Assembly (NCBI GenBank): GCA_007136375.1
Contig: SLHB01000065.1
Coordinates: 1 to 14,372 of the forward strand
Origin: Candidatus Hydrogenedentota bacterium
GTDB taxonomy: Bacteria > Hydrogenedentota > Hydrogenedentia > Hydrogenedentales > SLHB01
DNA length: 14,372 nucleotides
Reading direction: 5' to 3'
In this document: in pieces, positions 1 through 7,882 of the stretch
Numbering within the stretch: the first letter of the stretch is position 1
How the letters are laid out: each line of letters begins with the position of its first letter
Translations under genes and position numbers: made by a program
Notes under the pieces: generated by a model
What the model was told of the DNA's origin: nothing
What the model saw: the letters and a program-made list of their open reading frames with translations, nothing else
Database searches by the model: none

Positions 1-2
1 AT

Positions 3-2090
3 CCCATCAAGGTCTGGGATCGGTACTCCGAGGACATGTTTCTGCCTCACCGGGTGGATCCCCATGGCCTCTCGCCCGTCGCCCACAGCGGCCAGGCCGC
101 TTCGGTTTCGGGATCGTCGCGGACCTGGCGGTCTTGGACACGGGAGGCGTCCCAGGCGCCCTGGGACAGCGTAATGCGCAAACTGGAACAAGCCCGGGAC
201 GAGCTGGGCCCTCACTGTGAAGCCGTGCCCGAGGTGGCCGCGCTGAAGAAAGAGCTCGTGGCGATGATGATGGGCGGACACCCCACATTCACGGCCCTCG
301 CCGAAACCTACTTCACCCTGGACTGTCTCTTCGCCATACGGGGGCGCATGATCGGCGCGGGCCGCATCGGCGGCAAGGCGGCGGGCATGCTGTTGGCCCG
401 GCGCATCCTGCAAACGGGCCCGGACGCGGCCCGGTTCACCGCTACGCTGGAAGATCATGACTCCTTCTATGTGGGATCCGATGTATTCTTCACATTCCTC
501 GTAAACAACGGCCTGTTCCGCCTCCGCCTGGAACTGTCCCGGGACTTGGAGACCCTCCGGGGCGAATTCGAGGATGTGGAACGCCGCTTTCTGGACGGCG
601 TTTTTCCGCCCGCCATTGTGGAACAGTTTCGGGACATGCTCGACTACTTCGGCCAAGCGCCCATCATCGTGCGGTCCAGCAGCCTTCTCGAAGACAGCTT
701 TGGCAACGCTTTCGCCGGAAAATACCGCAGCGAGTTTTGTCCGAACCAGGGCAGCCCCGACGCGCGGCTGGATCAGTTTCTACGCGCCATCAAGGCCGTC
801 TACGCCTCGGCATTGAGTCCGGACGCGCTGGCCTACTGCGAACGCCGGGGCATGATGGACAACGACGAGCAGATGGCCATACTCGTCCAGCGCGTCTCCG
901 GCGCGCCCTACCGGTCCTGCTTCTTTCCTAGCCTCGCCGGCGTCGCCTTTTCCCATAATCTTTACGCCTGGAATGAGCGGATCGATCCCGCTCAAGGGGC
1001 GGCGCGCTTGGTCTTTGGGCTGGGCACGCGGGCGGTGGATCGCGTCGAGAGCGACTATCCACGCCTCGTCTCCCTGAGCCAGCCCCACCTGCGGCCGGAG
1101 GCGAACCTTAAGGCGGCGCGGTACTCCCAACGGAAGGTGGACGTCATCGATCTCCGGGCCAACGCCCTCGCCACGCTGCCGTTGCGGGAATTGATCGACG
1201 CGAAGGACTACCCCAACCTCCACATGTACGTGAGCGAACACCACGGGGATCACTTGGCCGACCCCATCGGCAATGCGCTGCGGGTTCCGCCGGAAAAGCT
1301 TGTGCTGACCTTCAACAAACTGCTCCACGACACAGCGTTTGCGTCCCTGCTCAACACCATGCTGCAACGGATCGAGTCCGTCTATGGCCAACCCGTCGAC
1401 ACGGAGTTCACGGCGACCCTGGACGCCCAGCGGCGGGTCGCCATCAACATGCTCCAATGCCGGCCCATGCATTTGCCGGGCAGCCAAGCGCTCGCCGCCG
1501 TGCCGGACGACTTATCCGAAGGCCGCCGGCTGTTTCAGTCCAACAAGGTGATCAACGGCGGCGACGCGCCGGGCCTTCGCTACATCCTGTACGTTGATCC
1601 AGCGGCCTACAGCAGCCGGGCCAGCTACGACGACAAGGTCCGCATGGGCCGGGCGACAGGCCGCATTACAAGTCACCCCACCATCAAGGAAGGGGGCGTC
1701 ATCCTCGTGGGGCCGGGCCGTTGGGGCAGCAGCGACGTCGATCTTGGCGTAAACGTAACCTACGCCGACATCGCGCCCGCGGCGGCCCTCGTGGAAGTCG
1801 CGCGCGAGGAGGCGGGATACGTCCCGGAGGTCTCGTACGGCACCCACTTCTTCCTCGATCTTGTGGAAAGCGGGATCATCTATATGGCCATCTTCCCGGG
1901 CGGCGAAGGCTCCAGCTTCAATGACGGCTTCTTCGCGGAAGCGCCGAACGCCTTGCCGGACCTGTTTCCCGACCTGGCGCCCCTTCAACACCTCATTCAT
2001 CTCGTCGACGCGCCCGCCGTGGCCGGGGGCCGGTTTGTCCGCATCCTCGCCGCGCCCCACCGGCGCGAAGGGCTCTGTTTCTTGGAGTGA
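3..2090 (+). CDS. PEP synthase/PPDK N-terminal-domain-like protein, 5'-truncated
   Basis: The frame is open to the left edge with GC-ending codons, and the first ATG (36) has no well-spaced ribosome binding site, so the true start is probably outside the window. Numbering from that ATG (684 residues), the protein shows hallmarks of the PEP synthase/pyruvate phosphate dikinase nucleotide-binding domain: a GGKAAG motif near 112, RSSSLLED near 213-220 followed by FAGKYRS, a segment ending GVAFSHN, and LQCRPM near the end of the domain. The remaining ~200 residues contain a second conserved-looking block, GPGRWGSSD (559-567), then YGTHFFLDL, which I associate with uncharacterised 'PEP/pyruvate-binding' proteins of several bacterial phyla. 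No phosphohistidine motif of the TSHAA type and no PEP/pyruvate TIM barrel are present, so it should not be called a PEP synthase. It could be an ATP-dependent phosphotransferase of unknown substrate. Family membership is fairly sure; function is unknown. Confidence 0.85.
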   Translation, partial: PIKVWDRYSEDMFLPHRVDPHGLSPVAHSGQAASVSGSSRTWRSWTREASQAPWDSVMRKLEQARDELGPHCEAVPEVAALKKELVAMMMGGHPTFTALAETYFTLDCLFAIRGRMIGAGRIGGKAAGMLLARRILQTGPDAARFTATLEDHDSFYVGSDVFFTFLVNNGLFRLRLELSRDLETLRGEFEDVERRFLDGVFPPAIVEQFRDMLDYFGQAPIIVRSSSLLEDSFGNAFAGKYRSEFCPNQGSPDARLDQFLRAIKAVYASALSPDALAYCERRGMMDNDEQMAILVQRVSGAPYRSCFFPSLAGVAFSHNLYAWNERIDPAQGAARLVFGLGTRAVDRVESDYPRLVSLSQPHLRPEANLKAARYSQRKVDVIDLRANALATLPLRELIDAKDYPNLHMYVSEHHGDHLADPIGNALRVPPEKLVLTFNKLLHDTAFASLLNTMLQRIESVYGQPVDTEFTATLDAQRRVAINMLQCRPMHLPGSQALAAVPDDLSEGRRLFQSNKVINGGDAPGLRYILYVDPAAYSSRASYDDKVRMGRATGRITSHPTIKEGGVILVGPGRWGSSDVDLGVNVTYADIAPAAALVEVAREEAGYVPEVSYGTHFFLDLVESGIIYMAIFPGGEGSSFNDGFFAEAPNALPDLFPDLAPLQHLIHLVDAPAVAGGRFVRILAAPHRREGLCFLE

Positions 2091-2104
2091 CGGAGCCGCG
2101 ATCG

Positions 2105-2113
2105 TGCTATACT
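2105..2113 (+). promoter_or_regulatory. Extended -10 promoter element for the aldo/keto reductase gene
   Basis: TGCTATACT matches the extended -10 pattern TGnTATAAT with one mismatch. It sits in the 68-base gap between the two plus-strand genes. No well-spaced -35 hexamer is visible: TTGGAG lies 20 bases upstream and GTGACG 15. That is tolerable for an extended -10 promoter. Transcription would begin near 2120, giving a leader of about 40 bases. Confidence 0.5.
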
Positions 2114-2146
2114 GAACGCGCCCGTGTATGGCTCCCAACCTCGTTC

Positions 2147-2152
2147 AAGGAG
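2147..2152 (+). promoter_or_regulatory. Ribosome binding site deciding the aldo/keto reductase start
   Basis: AAGGAG lies 6 bases before the ATG at 2159. It favours this start over an upstream in-frame GTG at 2087, which overlaps the preceding stop codon and would bury the twin-arginine signal 24 residues inside the protein. Confidence 0.75.
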
Positions 2153-2158
2153 ACTGTT

Positions 2159-3118
2159 ATGCATATGGATCGCCGCAAGTTCCTCAAGTTCTCCGCCATG
2201 TCGGCGGCCCTGGCCGCCCTCGGCGGCGTTCCCCCCACCGTCGAAGAACGGGACGGCATGCCCTACCGCGTCTTGGGCGCCACGGGCGAACACGTGTCGC
2301 TCCTCGGCATCGGCGGCGCCCATATCGGGCGGAACCCCATGAGCGACGATGAGGCGGTGCGGGCCATGCGCAAGGCGGTCGACGCCGGCGTCAACTTCTT
2401 CGACAACGCCTACATCTACGAGAACGGCCGCAGCGAAGAACGTATGGGCAAGGCGCTGCAAGACGGTTACCGGGACCAAGTGTTCCTGATGACCAAGTTC
2501 TACAGCACGGAGCGCGACGCGGCCGCCGCGAAACAGCAGTTGGAAGAGAGTTTGCGGCGATTGCAGACCGATGTCATCGACCTCTGGCAAGTCCATCAGA
2601 TCTACGGCGCCGATCACCCGCGCCTGGTCTACGAAAACGATCTTCCGGAAGTCATGGAAGAGGCTCGCCGCGAAGGCAAGGTCCGCTACACGGGCTTCAC
2701 CGGACACAGCCGGCCGGAGTACCACGCGGAGATGATCGAACGGGGCTATGCCTGGGACACCGTCCAAATGCCGCTAAACCCCTTTGACCATCACTGGGAG
2801 AGTTTCGAGCACACGATCCTCCCCATGGCGCTGGAGCGGGACATGGGCGTTATCGGCATGAAGTCCCTTGGCGGCACACCCGGCCAGATCGTCAACAACT
2901 CTGGCGCGTTGAGCGCCCGCGAATGCATCCATTACGCCATGAACTTGCCCGTGAGCACGGTGGTGCTCGGCATGGAGCGGCCGGAGCTCCTGGACGAAGA
3001 CATCGCCATCGCCAAGGAGTTCAGACCGCTGGAGGAGGACGAGGTCCGGGACATTCTGGCCAAGGCCGAGGAGGACGCGCTTACCGGGGAGTACGAAACC
3101 TACAAGGAACGTGTCTAG
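2159..3118 (+). CDS. Aldo/keto reductase with twin-arginine signal
   Basis: A 319-residue member of the aldo/keto reductase superfamily, NAD(P)H-dependent carbonyl/alcohol oxidoreductases with a TIM-barrel fold. The expected catalytic tetrad is visible: D82 and Y87 in DNAYIY, K113 in MTKFY, and H146 in WQVHQ, with K-to-H spacing of 33 as in characterised members. The N-terminus reads MHMDRRKFLKF followed by a short Ala/Leu-rich stretch to about residue 25, which looks like a Tat signal (RRxFLK), so export in folded, cofactor-loaded form is inferred. There is no lipobox cysteine, and none of the C-terminal ferredoxin domain found in some relatives. The segment HYAMNLPVSTVVLGMERP near the C-terminus is typical of the cofactor-binding end of the barrel. 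It has its own promoter and ribosome binding site and is probably transcribed separately from the upstream gene. The substrate cannot be told from sequence. Confidence 0.9.
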   Translation: MHMDRRKFLKFSAMSAALAALGGVPPTVEERDGMPYRVLGATGEHVSLLGIGGAHIGRNPMSDDEAVRAMRKAVDAGVNFFDNAYIYENGRSEERMGKALQDGYRDQVFLMTKFYSTERDAAAAKQQLEESLRRLQTDVIDLWQVHQIYGADHPRLVYENDLPEVMEEARREGKVRYTGFTGHSRPEYHAEMIERGYAWDTVQMPLNPFDHHWESFEHTILPMALERDMGVIGMKSLGGTPGQIVNNSGALSARECIHYAMNLPVSTVVLGMERPELLDEDIAIAKEFRPLEEDEVRDILAKAEEDALTGEYETYKERV

Positions 3119-3133
3119 CCGCCCTCCCGTTTC

Positions 3134-4186
3134 TTAACAGATGCGCGGCAACTGCTCGCCGCTCAGCATGCCGAGGATGCGCCAGGTTCCCGCCACGGTT
3201 TCAACGGCGACCCGGGCGGAGCCGCCTTCCGTGGTCACGCCAGCCTTGACCGCCTGTTCGCCCAGGGGATGGGCGCGCAACACTTCCAGGGCGGCGCCGG
3301 CCGATGGGCCCGGCACGAAGGCGGCGAACCGGCCTTCGTTGGCCACGTACATGGGGTCGAATCCAAGGATTTCGCAGGCGCCGCGCACATCCTCGCGCAC
3401 GGGAATCGCGGCTTCGTCCAACACAATGCCGCACCCGGCGGCCCCGGCGATTTCGTTCATGGCGCTCGCCAAGCCTCCCCGGGTCAGGTCCCGCAGGCAA
3501 TGCACCTCAATGCCCGCCTCGAACAGGCTCAACGCGAGATCCGCCAAGGGCGCAGAGTCGCTCTCGATGAGGCTTTCGAACTCCAGGCCCTCGCGCGAGG
3601 CCATGATGGCCATGCCATGGCGGGCGAGATCGCCGCTGACGAGGATGGCGTCCCCCGGACGCACGGCGCCGGGGCCCGTCACGGCGGCGTGCTCCAAGAC
3701 GCCCACCCCCGCCGTGTTGATGAAGATCCCGTCGCCCTTGCCCCGGTCCACCACCTTCGTATCGCCGGTGACGACCGTCACGCGCGCCTCGTGCGCGGCC
3801 CGGGCCATGGACGCGGTGACCGCCTCAAGCTCCGCCATCGGGAATCCTTCTTCGAGGATGAAGGCCGCGCTCAGCCAGAGAGGACGGGCCCCCGTCATGG
3901 CGAGGTCGTTTACCGTGCCGTGGACGGCCAGCGACCCGATGTCGCCGCCGGGGAATCGGTGCGGCTTCACGACGAAGGAGTCCGTGGTGAAGGCGATACG
4001 CTGACCTCCCACATCGAGCACGGCGGCGTCTTGGCGGTCCTTCGCTCCCACGCCGCCGAAAGCGGGAAAGAAGAGCCTTTCCAGCAACTGCTGCATGAGC
4101 GCGCCGCCCCCACCGTGGGCGAGAACCACGTTCTCGTACCGGCCCTTGGGCGCGGGGCACGAGACTTCCGCTTCCGGGCCGGTCAC
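3134..4186 (-). CDS. hypE: Hydrogenase maturation protein HypE (thiocarboxamide dehydratase)
   Basis: HypE (350 residues) belongs to the PurM/AIR-synthase-like family. It accepts a carbamoyl group from HypF on its C-terminal cysteine and dehydrates it with ATP to a thiocyanate, the source of the two CN ligands of the NiFe site. The required C-terminus, PRIC ending in Cys350, is intact. Other family motifs seen are AHGGGG near residue 24, DSFVV followed by GGDIGSLAVHGTVNDLAM, VVTGDTKVV and DLTRGGLA. Translation starts at a GTG that overlaps the hypD stop as GTGA, with GGGAG seven bases upstream. An ATG start would only be available after the conserved glycine-rich segment, so the GTG is preferred. 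It is the last gene of the cluster and ends 15 bases from the convergent aldo/keto reductase stop. Confidence 0.97.
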   Translation of the reverse strand: MTGPEAEVSCPAPKGRYENVVLAHGGGGALMQQLLERLFFPAFGGVGAKDRQDAAVLDVGGQRIAFTTDSFVVKPHRFPGGDIGSLAVHGTVNDLAMTGARPLWLSAAFILEEGFPMAELEAVTASMARAAHEARVTVVTGDTKVVDRGKGDGIFINTAGVGVLEHAAVTGPGAVRPGDAILVSGDLARHGMAIMASREGLEFESLIESDSAPLADLALSLFEAGIEVHCLRDLTRGGLASAMNEIAGAAGCGIVLDEAAIPVREDVRGACEILGFDPMYVANEGRFAAFVPGPSAGAALEVLRAHPLGEQAVKAGVTTEGGSARVAVETVAGTWRILGMLSGEQLPRIC

Positions 4187-5301
4187 GCCTGTTCTCCCGC
4201 GGGTTGCCGCGCGGCTTCATGGCGCCGGTATTGGTAGTAGGCCGCGCAGGCGCCTTCCGACGACACCATGGGCGCGCCAAGAGGCTGCTCTGGCGTACAT
4301 TCCACGCCGAAGGCGGGACATTCGTGGGGCTTCTTCACGCCTTGGAGGACCAGACCGCTGATGCAACGCTCCGATTCGCCGCCCACGATTCCTTCGAGAT
4401 CAAAGCGCTTTTCCGCGTCAAAGGCCGCGAACTCGGGACGAAGCCCTAGGCCGCTCGCCGGAATCGCGCCGATTCCCCGCCAGTTTCTTGGCCCAACTTC
4501 GAAGACCGTCCGCAGCAAGCGCTGCGCCTGGACGTTCCCCTCCCGATTTACAGAACGGCTGTATTGATTCTCCAACTCGGCGCGCCCTTCTTCGAGCTGC
4601 CGCACGCACATGTACACGCCGTGGAGGATATCCAAGGGCTCAAAGCCCGTGACCACAATGGGGACGCGATACTTCGTCACGAGCGGTTCGTACTCCCAAT
4701 AGCCCATGACGGTGCAGACATGCCCGGCCGCAAGGAAACCCTGGACCCGATTGCCCGGGGCGCTGAGTATCGCCTCCATGGCCGGCGGGACAAGGACGTG
4801 GGACGAGAGGATGGAGAAGTTCTTGAGTCCCAGTTGATGAGCCTGATACACGGCCATGGCGTTGGCGGGCGCCGTCGTCTCAAATCCAACGGCGAAGAAC
4901 ACCACCTGCCGGCCCGGATCCCGCCGCGCTAGCTTCACCGCGTCCAAGGGCGAATACACTATGCGCACATCGCCGCCCGCAGCTTTCGCGGAAAGCAGAT
5001 CCCCTTGGCTGCCGGGCACGCGCAACATGTCGCCGAAAGAGGTCAGCGTCACATCTTGCCGCGCCGCGAGGGCCAGCGCCTTGTCAATGAGCTCGACCGG
5101 CGTCACGCACACGGGGCATCCTGGCCCATGAACCAACGTGATCTCCGGCGGTAGCACATCGTCGATGCCGTACTTCACGATGGTGTGAGTCTGTCCCCCG
5201 CAGATCTCCATGATCGTGTGAGGCCGGGTCACCGTCTGGCGGATGGCCGCGGCTAGCCGGCGGCATCCGGCCTTGTCCCGGTATTCATCCAGGAACCGCA
5301 T
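4183..5301 (-). CDS. hypD: Hydrogenase maturation protein HypD
   Basis: HypD is the iron-sulfur scaffold that, with HypC, assembles the Fe(CN)2CO unit before transfer to the large subunit. The 372-residue length matches the family (E. coli HypD is 373). Key residues are present: Cys34 in EICGGQTHT, Cys62 and Cys65 in GPGCPVC, and a C-terminal cysteine set (ERC, HECPAFGVEC, EGAC) for the [4Fe-4S] cluster. GFETTAP and GFEPLDIL are also family signatures. Two adjacent ATGs exist (5307 and 5301). The second is chosen because AGGAGG lies exactly 6 bases before it, while the same sequence directly abuts the first. The start overlaps hypC by 17 bases and the end overlaps hypE by 4, suggesting coupled translation of hypC, hypD and hypE. 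Confidence 0.97.
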   Translation of the reverse strand: MRFLDEYRDKAGCRRLAAAIRQTVTRPHTIMEICGGQTHTIVKYGIDDVLPPEITLVHGPGCPVCVTPVELIDKALALAARQDVTLTSFGDMLRVPGSQGDLLSAKAAGGDVRIVYSPLDAVKLARRDPGRQVVFFAVGFETTAPANAMAVYQAHQLGLKNFSILSSHVLVPPAMEAILSAPGNRVQGFLAAGHVCTVMGYWEYEPLVTKYRVPIVVTGFEPLDILHGVYMCVRQLEEGRAELENQYSRSVNREGNVQAQRLLRTVFEVGPRNWRGIGAIPASGLGLRPEFAAFDAEKRFDLEGIVGGESERCISGLVLQGVKKPHECPAFGVECTPEQPLGAPMVSSEGACAAYYQYRRHEAARQPAGEQA

Positions 5302-5551
5302 CGCCATCCTCCTCCAGCTCTTCCAACTCGCCCAGTTCTTCGAGGCACTCGAAAATCTTGGCGGCCTCGGCTTCGTCCACGACGCCAATGGCGACGCCCG
5401 CGTGGACCAACACGTACGCGCCCGGCCCCGCTTCCGGCGTGAAGGCCAGGGACACCTCTTTCACAATGCCCCCAAAGCTTACCCGGCCCTTACGGAGTAC
5501 GGGGTCCTCCTGGAGCACTTCAAGAATCTTGCCGGGAATCGCTAGGCACAT
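5285..5551 (-). CDS. hypC: Hydrogenase maturation chaperone HypC
   Basis: HypC (88 residues) is the small OB-fold chaperone that binds the Fe(CN)2CO unit with HypD and carries it to the large-subunit precursor. It begins MCLAIPGKI, the diagnostic HypC N-terminus; Cys2 becomes the N-terminal iron-binding residue after Met removal. The core is followed by an acidic, Glu-rich tail (EELGELEELEEDGD) from about residue 70, a variable part of the family. GGGAGG lies about 8 bases before the ATG, inside the end of hypF, which overlaps by 10 bases. The single hypC beside a single hydrogenase implies it is dedicated to HoxH. Confidence 0.97.
   Translation of the reverse strand: MCLAIPGKILEVLQEDPVLRKGRVSFGGIVKEVSLAFTPEAGPGAYVLVHAGVAIGVVDEAEAAKIFECLEELGELEELEEDGDAVPG
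5308..5313 (-). promoter_or_regulatory. hypD ribosome binding site inside the hypC coding sequence
   Basis: AGGAGG on the minus strand lies 6 bases before the hypD ATG at 5301. It is formed by Glu codons (GAG GAG GAT) in the acidic C-terminal tail of HypC, so the tail sequence and the initiation signal of the next gene are the same bases. Confidence 0.7.
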
Positions 5552-7857
5552 GATCCGCGCCTCCCTCTGGTTGCGTCCGCCCGCGCCGCCGCTATCTGTC
5601 CGAGGGCGAGTCCGCCATCGTTGGCGGGCGCTTGTCGCGGCCAGTATGCGCGCCGTCCCGCATTCTGAAGGGCCTCCACGGTTTGTTCAAGGAGCATCTT
5701 GTTTTGGAAGCATCCGCCGCTTACCGCGACGGCGTCCAGGGCGCAGCGTTCGGCCGTCTCCGCGATGGCGGCGGCGCAAGCCCGGTGAAAGCCCGCGGCG
5801 ATCTCCGGCGCGGCCGCGCCGGCCGCCTTCGCCTCCACGGCGGCGCGCACGAGGGGCCGCCAGTCCAACACGAAGGCCGCGCCGGCATCCGTCACGGGAA
5901 ACGGCAACGCCACGGGGCGCAAGGCCTTTTCCGCGGCGAACTCAAGCTCCATGGCGGCCTGGCCTTCGTATTGCGCCGTCAGCCGAAGACCGCACAGCGC
6001 CGCGACCCCATCAAAGAGCCGGCCGGCGCTCGTGCACACCGGGCTATTCAGGCCTTTGTCGAGCATCGCCAGGAGAATATCCAATTCCTTTTTCTGGAAC
6101 ATTTTATCTGTGAGTTCGCGAACCCGCTCCTCCTCCCCCGCGTAGGCGTCGCGCAACAAAGCGAGGGCGCAACGCCGGGGCTCGCGGGCGGCCTTGTCGC
6201 CACCGGGCAATAAGAAAGGCCGCAGATGCGCCACACGTGCGTATCCCTCTGGCGTCACGTGAAGGAATTCGCCGCCCCATATGGTCCCGTCATCGCCGAG
6301 CCCCGTCCCGTCCCACGCCACGCCCAAGAGCGGCGGCGCCAGGTTGTGTTCCGCCATGCAGCCCGCTACGTGGGCGTAGTGATGCTGCACGGGGACGCAA
6401 GGGAGACCGAGGCTCTGGGCGTGCCGCGTCGAATAGTAGTCGGGGTGCCGATCGTGAACGGCGTAGGCGGGCGCGGCCTCATACAGTCGCGGCAAGGCGC
6501 CCGCGGCTTCGTCGAAAGCGGCGGCGGCCACGGGCGTCTCCAAGTCGCCCAGGTGTTGACTCAAAAAGACGGCGCGGCCCTTGGCCACGGCCACCGTGTT
6601 CTTGAGATGCCCGCCAAAGGCGGCCGCGTCCGGTCCATCCATGCCGATGTACACCGGCGCCGGCGCGTAGCCCCGGGCCCGGCGCAGGAAGACAGGGCCG
6701 CCCATCATGAATCGGACCACGGAGTCGTCCACGTGGCGGACAATGGGCCGGTCGTGAACGAGGAACGCGTCCGCCACATTCGCAAGCCGCACAAGCGCCT
6801 CCTGCTCATCGGTGCAGATGGGTTCGTCGGACAGGTTTCCGCTGGTCGCCACCACAGGAATGGCCAGTTCTCCCATGAGGAGATGATGGAGCGGCGTGTA
6901 AGGCAGCATCACTCCCAGCCAGGGATTGCCAGGCGCCACGTCCGGGGCGACGCCCGCCCCCGTCCACGGCGCTAGCACGATGGGCGCCTGCGGGGATTGC
7001 AACAGCGTTTCCGCGACCACATCCAGGGCGCAAAGCTCCCGCGCGGCGTCCAGATCCGGCGCCATCACGGCGAGGGGTTTCGCGTCGCGCCGCTTCCGCC
7101 GCCGTAACCGTCTGACGGCGTCGGCGTCGCGGGCGTCCACAAAGAGATGAAACCCGCCGACGCCCTTCACCGCGACGATTCCACCGCGGCGAATGACTTC
7201 GGCGGCGCACTGGATGGCTGCGTGGTCGTGGGCGCGCTCCCGGCCGTTGGCGTCCCAATACGCGGTCCGGGGACCGCATGCCGGGCAGGCGTTGGGTTGC
7301 GCATGGAAACGACGATCCGCCGGATCTTCGTACTCGGCCCGGCATGCGGCGCACATTTCAAAACGCTTCATCGACGTGTTCGTCCGGTCATACGGCAGCG
7401 CTTCGATGATGGTAAACCGCGGACCGCAATGGGTGCAGTTGGTGAAGGGGTAGCGGTAGCGCCGGTCTCGGGGGTCGTTGATCTCGCGCAGGCAATCGGC
7501 GCACGTGGCCATGTCGGGCAGGATGAGGGCTCGTTTCTCTCCTCCGCCCTGGCTAGACCGGATCTCGAACGTTGAACGGCCTTGGGGAACGGCGGGCTGA
7601 ACGTCGAGGACATCAATCCGCGCCAACGGCGGCAGTTCCCTTGGTAGGCGTTCCGTGAAGACGGCGACTGCCGTGGACAGGCCCTCGACTTCGATGAAGA
7701 CGCCCTCGGCCGTGTTCGTCACCCAGCCGCAAAGACCCAGCTCATGGGCGAGGCGGTAGACCCAGGGCCGGAAACCGACGCCCTGCACGATCCCCTCGAT
7801 CCGCATGGCGATCGCCCGAGGCGCCTCGGCGGCGGTATGGGGTGTTGTCGCGCCCAT
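5542..7857 (-). CDS. hypF: Carbamoyltransferase HypF
   Basis: HypF (771 residues with this start) hydrolyses carbamoyl phosphate, forms carbamoyl adenylate and hands the carbamoyl group to HypE, the first step of cyanide ligand synthesis. All domains are visible in order. An acylphosphatase domain with VQGVGFR (24-30, catalytic Arg30) and Asn48 comes first. Two zinc-finger-like modules follow, with four CxxC pairs at C119/122, C141/144, C169/172 and C191/194. A YrdC-like adenylate domain spans about 215-400 (GGIVAVKGVGGFHL). The C-terminal Kae1-like domain carries HHxxH metal ligands at H492, H493 and H496 and the AWDGTGLG and SGGCFQNK motifs. The frame is open further upstream into hypB, but the ATG at 7857 precedes the acylphosphatase domain by a normal margin and leaves a 25-base gap after hypB. 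It lacks a strong ribosome binding site, so the ATG at 7806 remains an alternative. Confidence 0.96.
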   Translation of the reverse strand: MGATTPHTAAEAPRAIAMRIEGIVQGVGFRPWVYRLAHELGLCGWVTNTAEGVFIEVEGLSTAVAVFTERLPRELPPLARIDVLDVQPAVPQGRSTFEIRSSQGGGEKRALILPDMATCADCLREINDPRDRRYRYPFTNCTHCGPRFTIIEALPYDRTNTSMKRFEMCAACRAEYEDPADRRFHAQPNACPACGPRTAYWDANGRERAHDHAAIQCAAEVIRRGGIVAVKGVGGFHLFVDARDADAVRRLRRRKRRDAKPLAVMAPDLDAARELCALDVVAETLLQSPQAPIVLAPWTGAGVAPDVAPGNPWLGVMLPYTPLHHLLMGELAIPVVATSGNLSDEPICTDEQEALVRLANVADAFLVHDRPIVRHVDDSVVRFMMGGPVFLRRARGYAPAPVYIGMDGPDAAAFGGHLKNTVAVAKGRAVFLSQHLGDLETPVAAAAFDEAAGALPRLYEAAPAYAVHDRHPDYYSTRHAQSLGLPCVPVQHHYAHVAGCMAEHNLAPPLLGVAWDGTGLGDDGTIWGGEFLHVTPEGYARVAHLRPFLLPGGDKAAREPRRCALALLRDAYAGEEERVRELTDKMFQKKELDILLAMLDKGLNSPVCTSAGRLFDGVAALCGLRLTAQYEGQAAMELEFAAEKALRPVALPFPVTDAGAAFVLDWRPLVRAAVEAKAAGAAAPEIAAGFHRACAAAIAETAERCALDAVAVSGGCFQNKMLLEQTVEALQNAGRRAYWPRQAPANDGGLALGQIAAARADATRGRRGSCA

Positions 7858-7882
7858 GGGAGGCTTTCGAGGCCGGCGCGGC

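Noticed and set aside
36..38. ATG at 36 as the true start of the first gene
   Set aside because: The frame stays open to the window edge with coding-like codons, and there is no well-spaced ribosome binding site, so the gene is treated as truncated.
780..1487. Minus-strand open frame (235 codons) inside the PEP-synthase-like gene
   Set aside because: The plus-strand frame carries clear family motifs over the same bases, so this is a shadow.
2087..2158. GTG at 2087 as the start of the aldo/keto reductase
   Set aside because: The ATG at 2159 has AAGGAG at ideal spacing and places the twin-arginine motif at the N-terminus; the upstream 24 residues contain the promoter-like sequence.
3269..4237. 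Plus-strand open frame (322 codons) opposite hypE
   Set aside because: It is antisense to a gene with intact HypE motifs; its His/Gly/Arg-rich composition is typical of GC-rich shadow frames.
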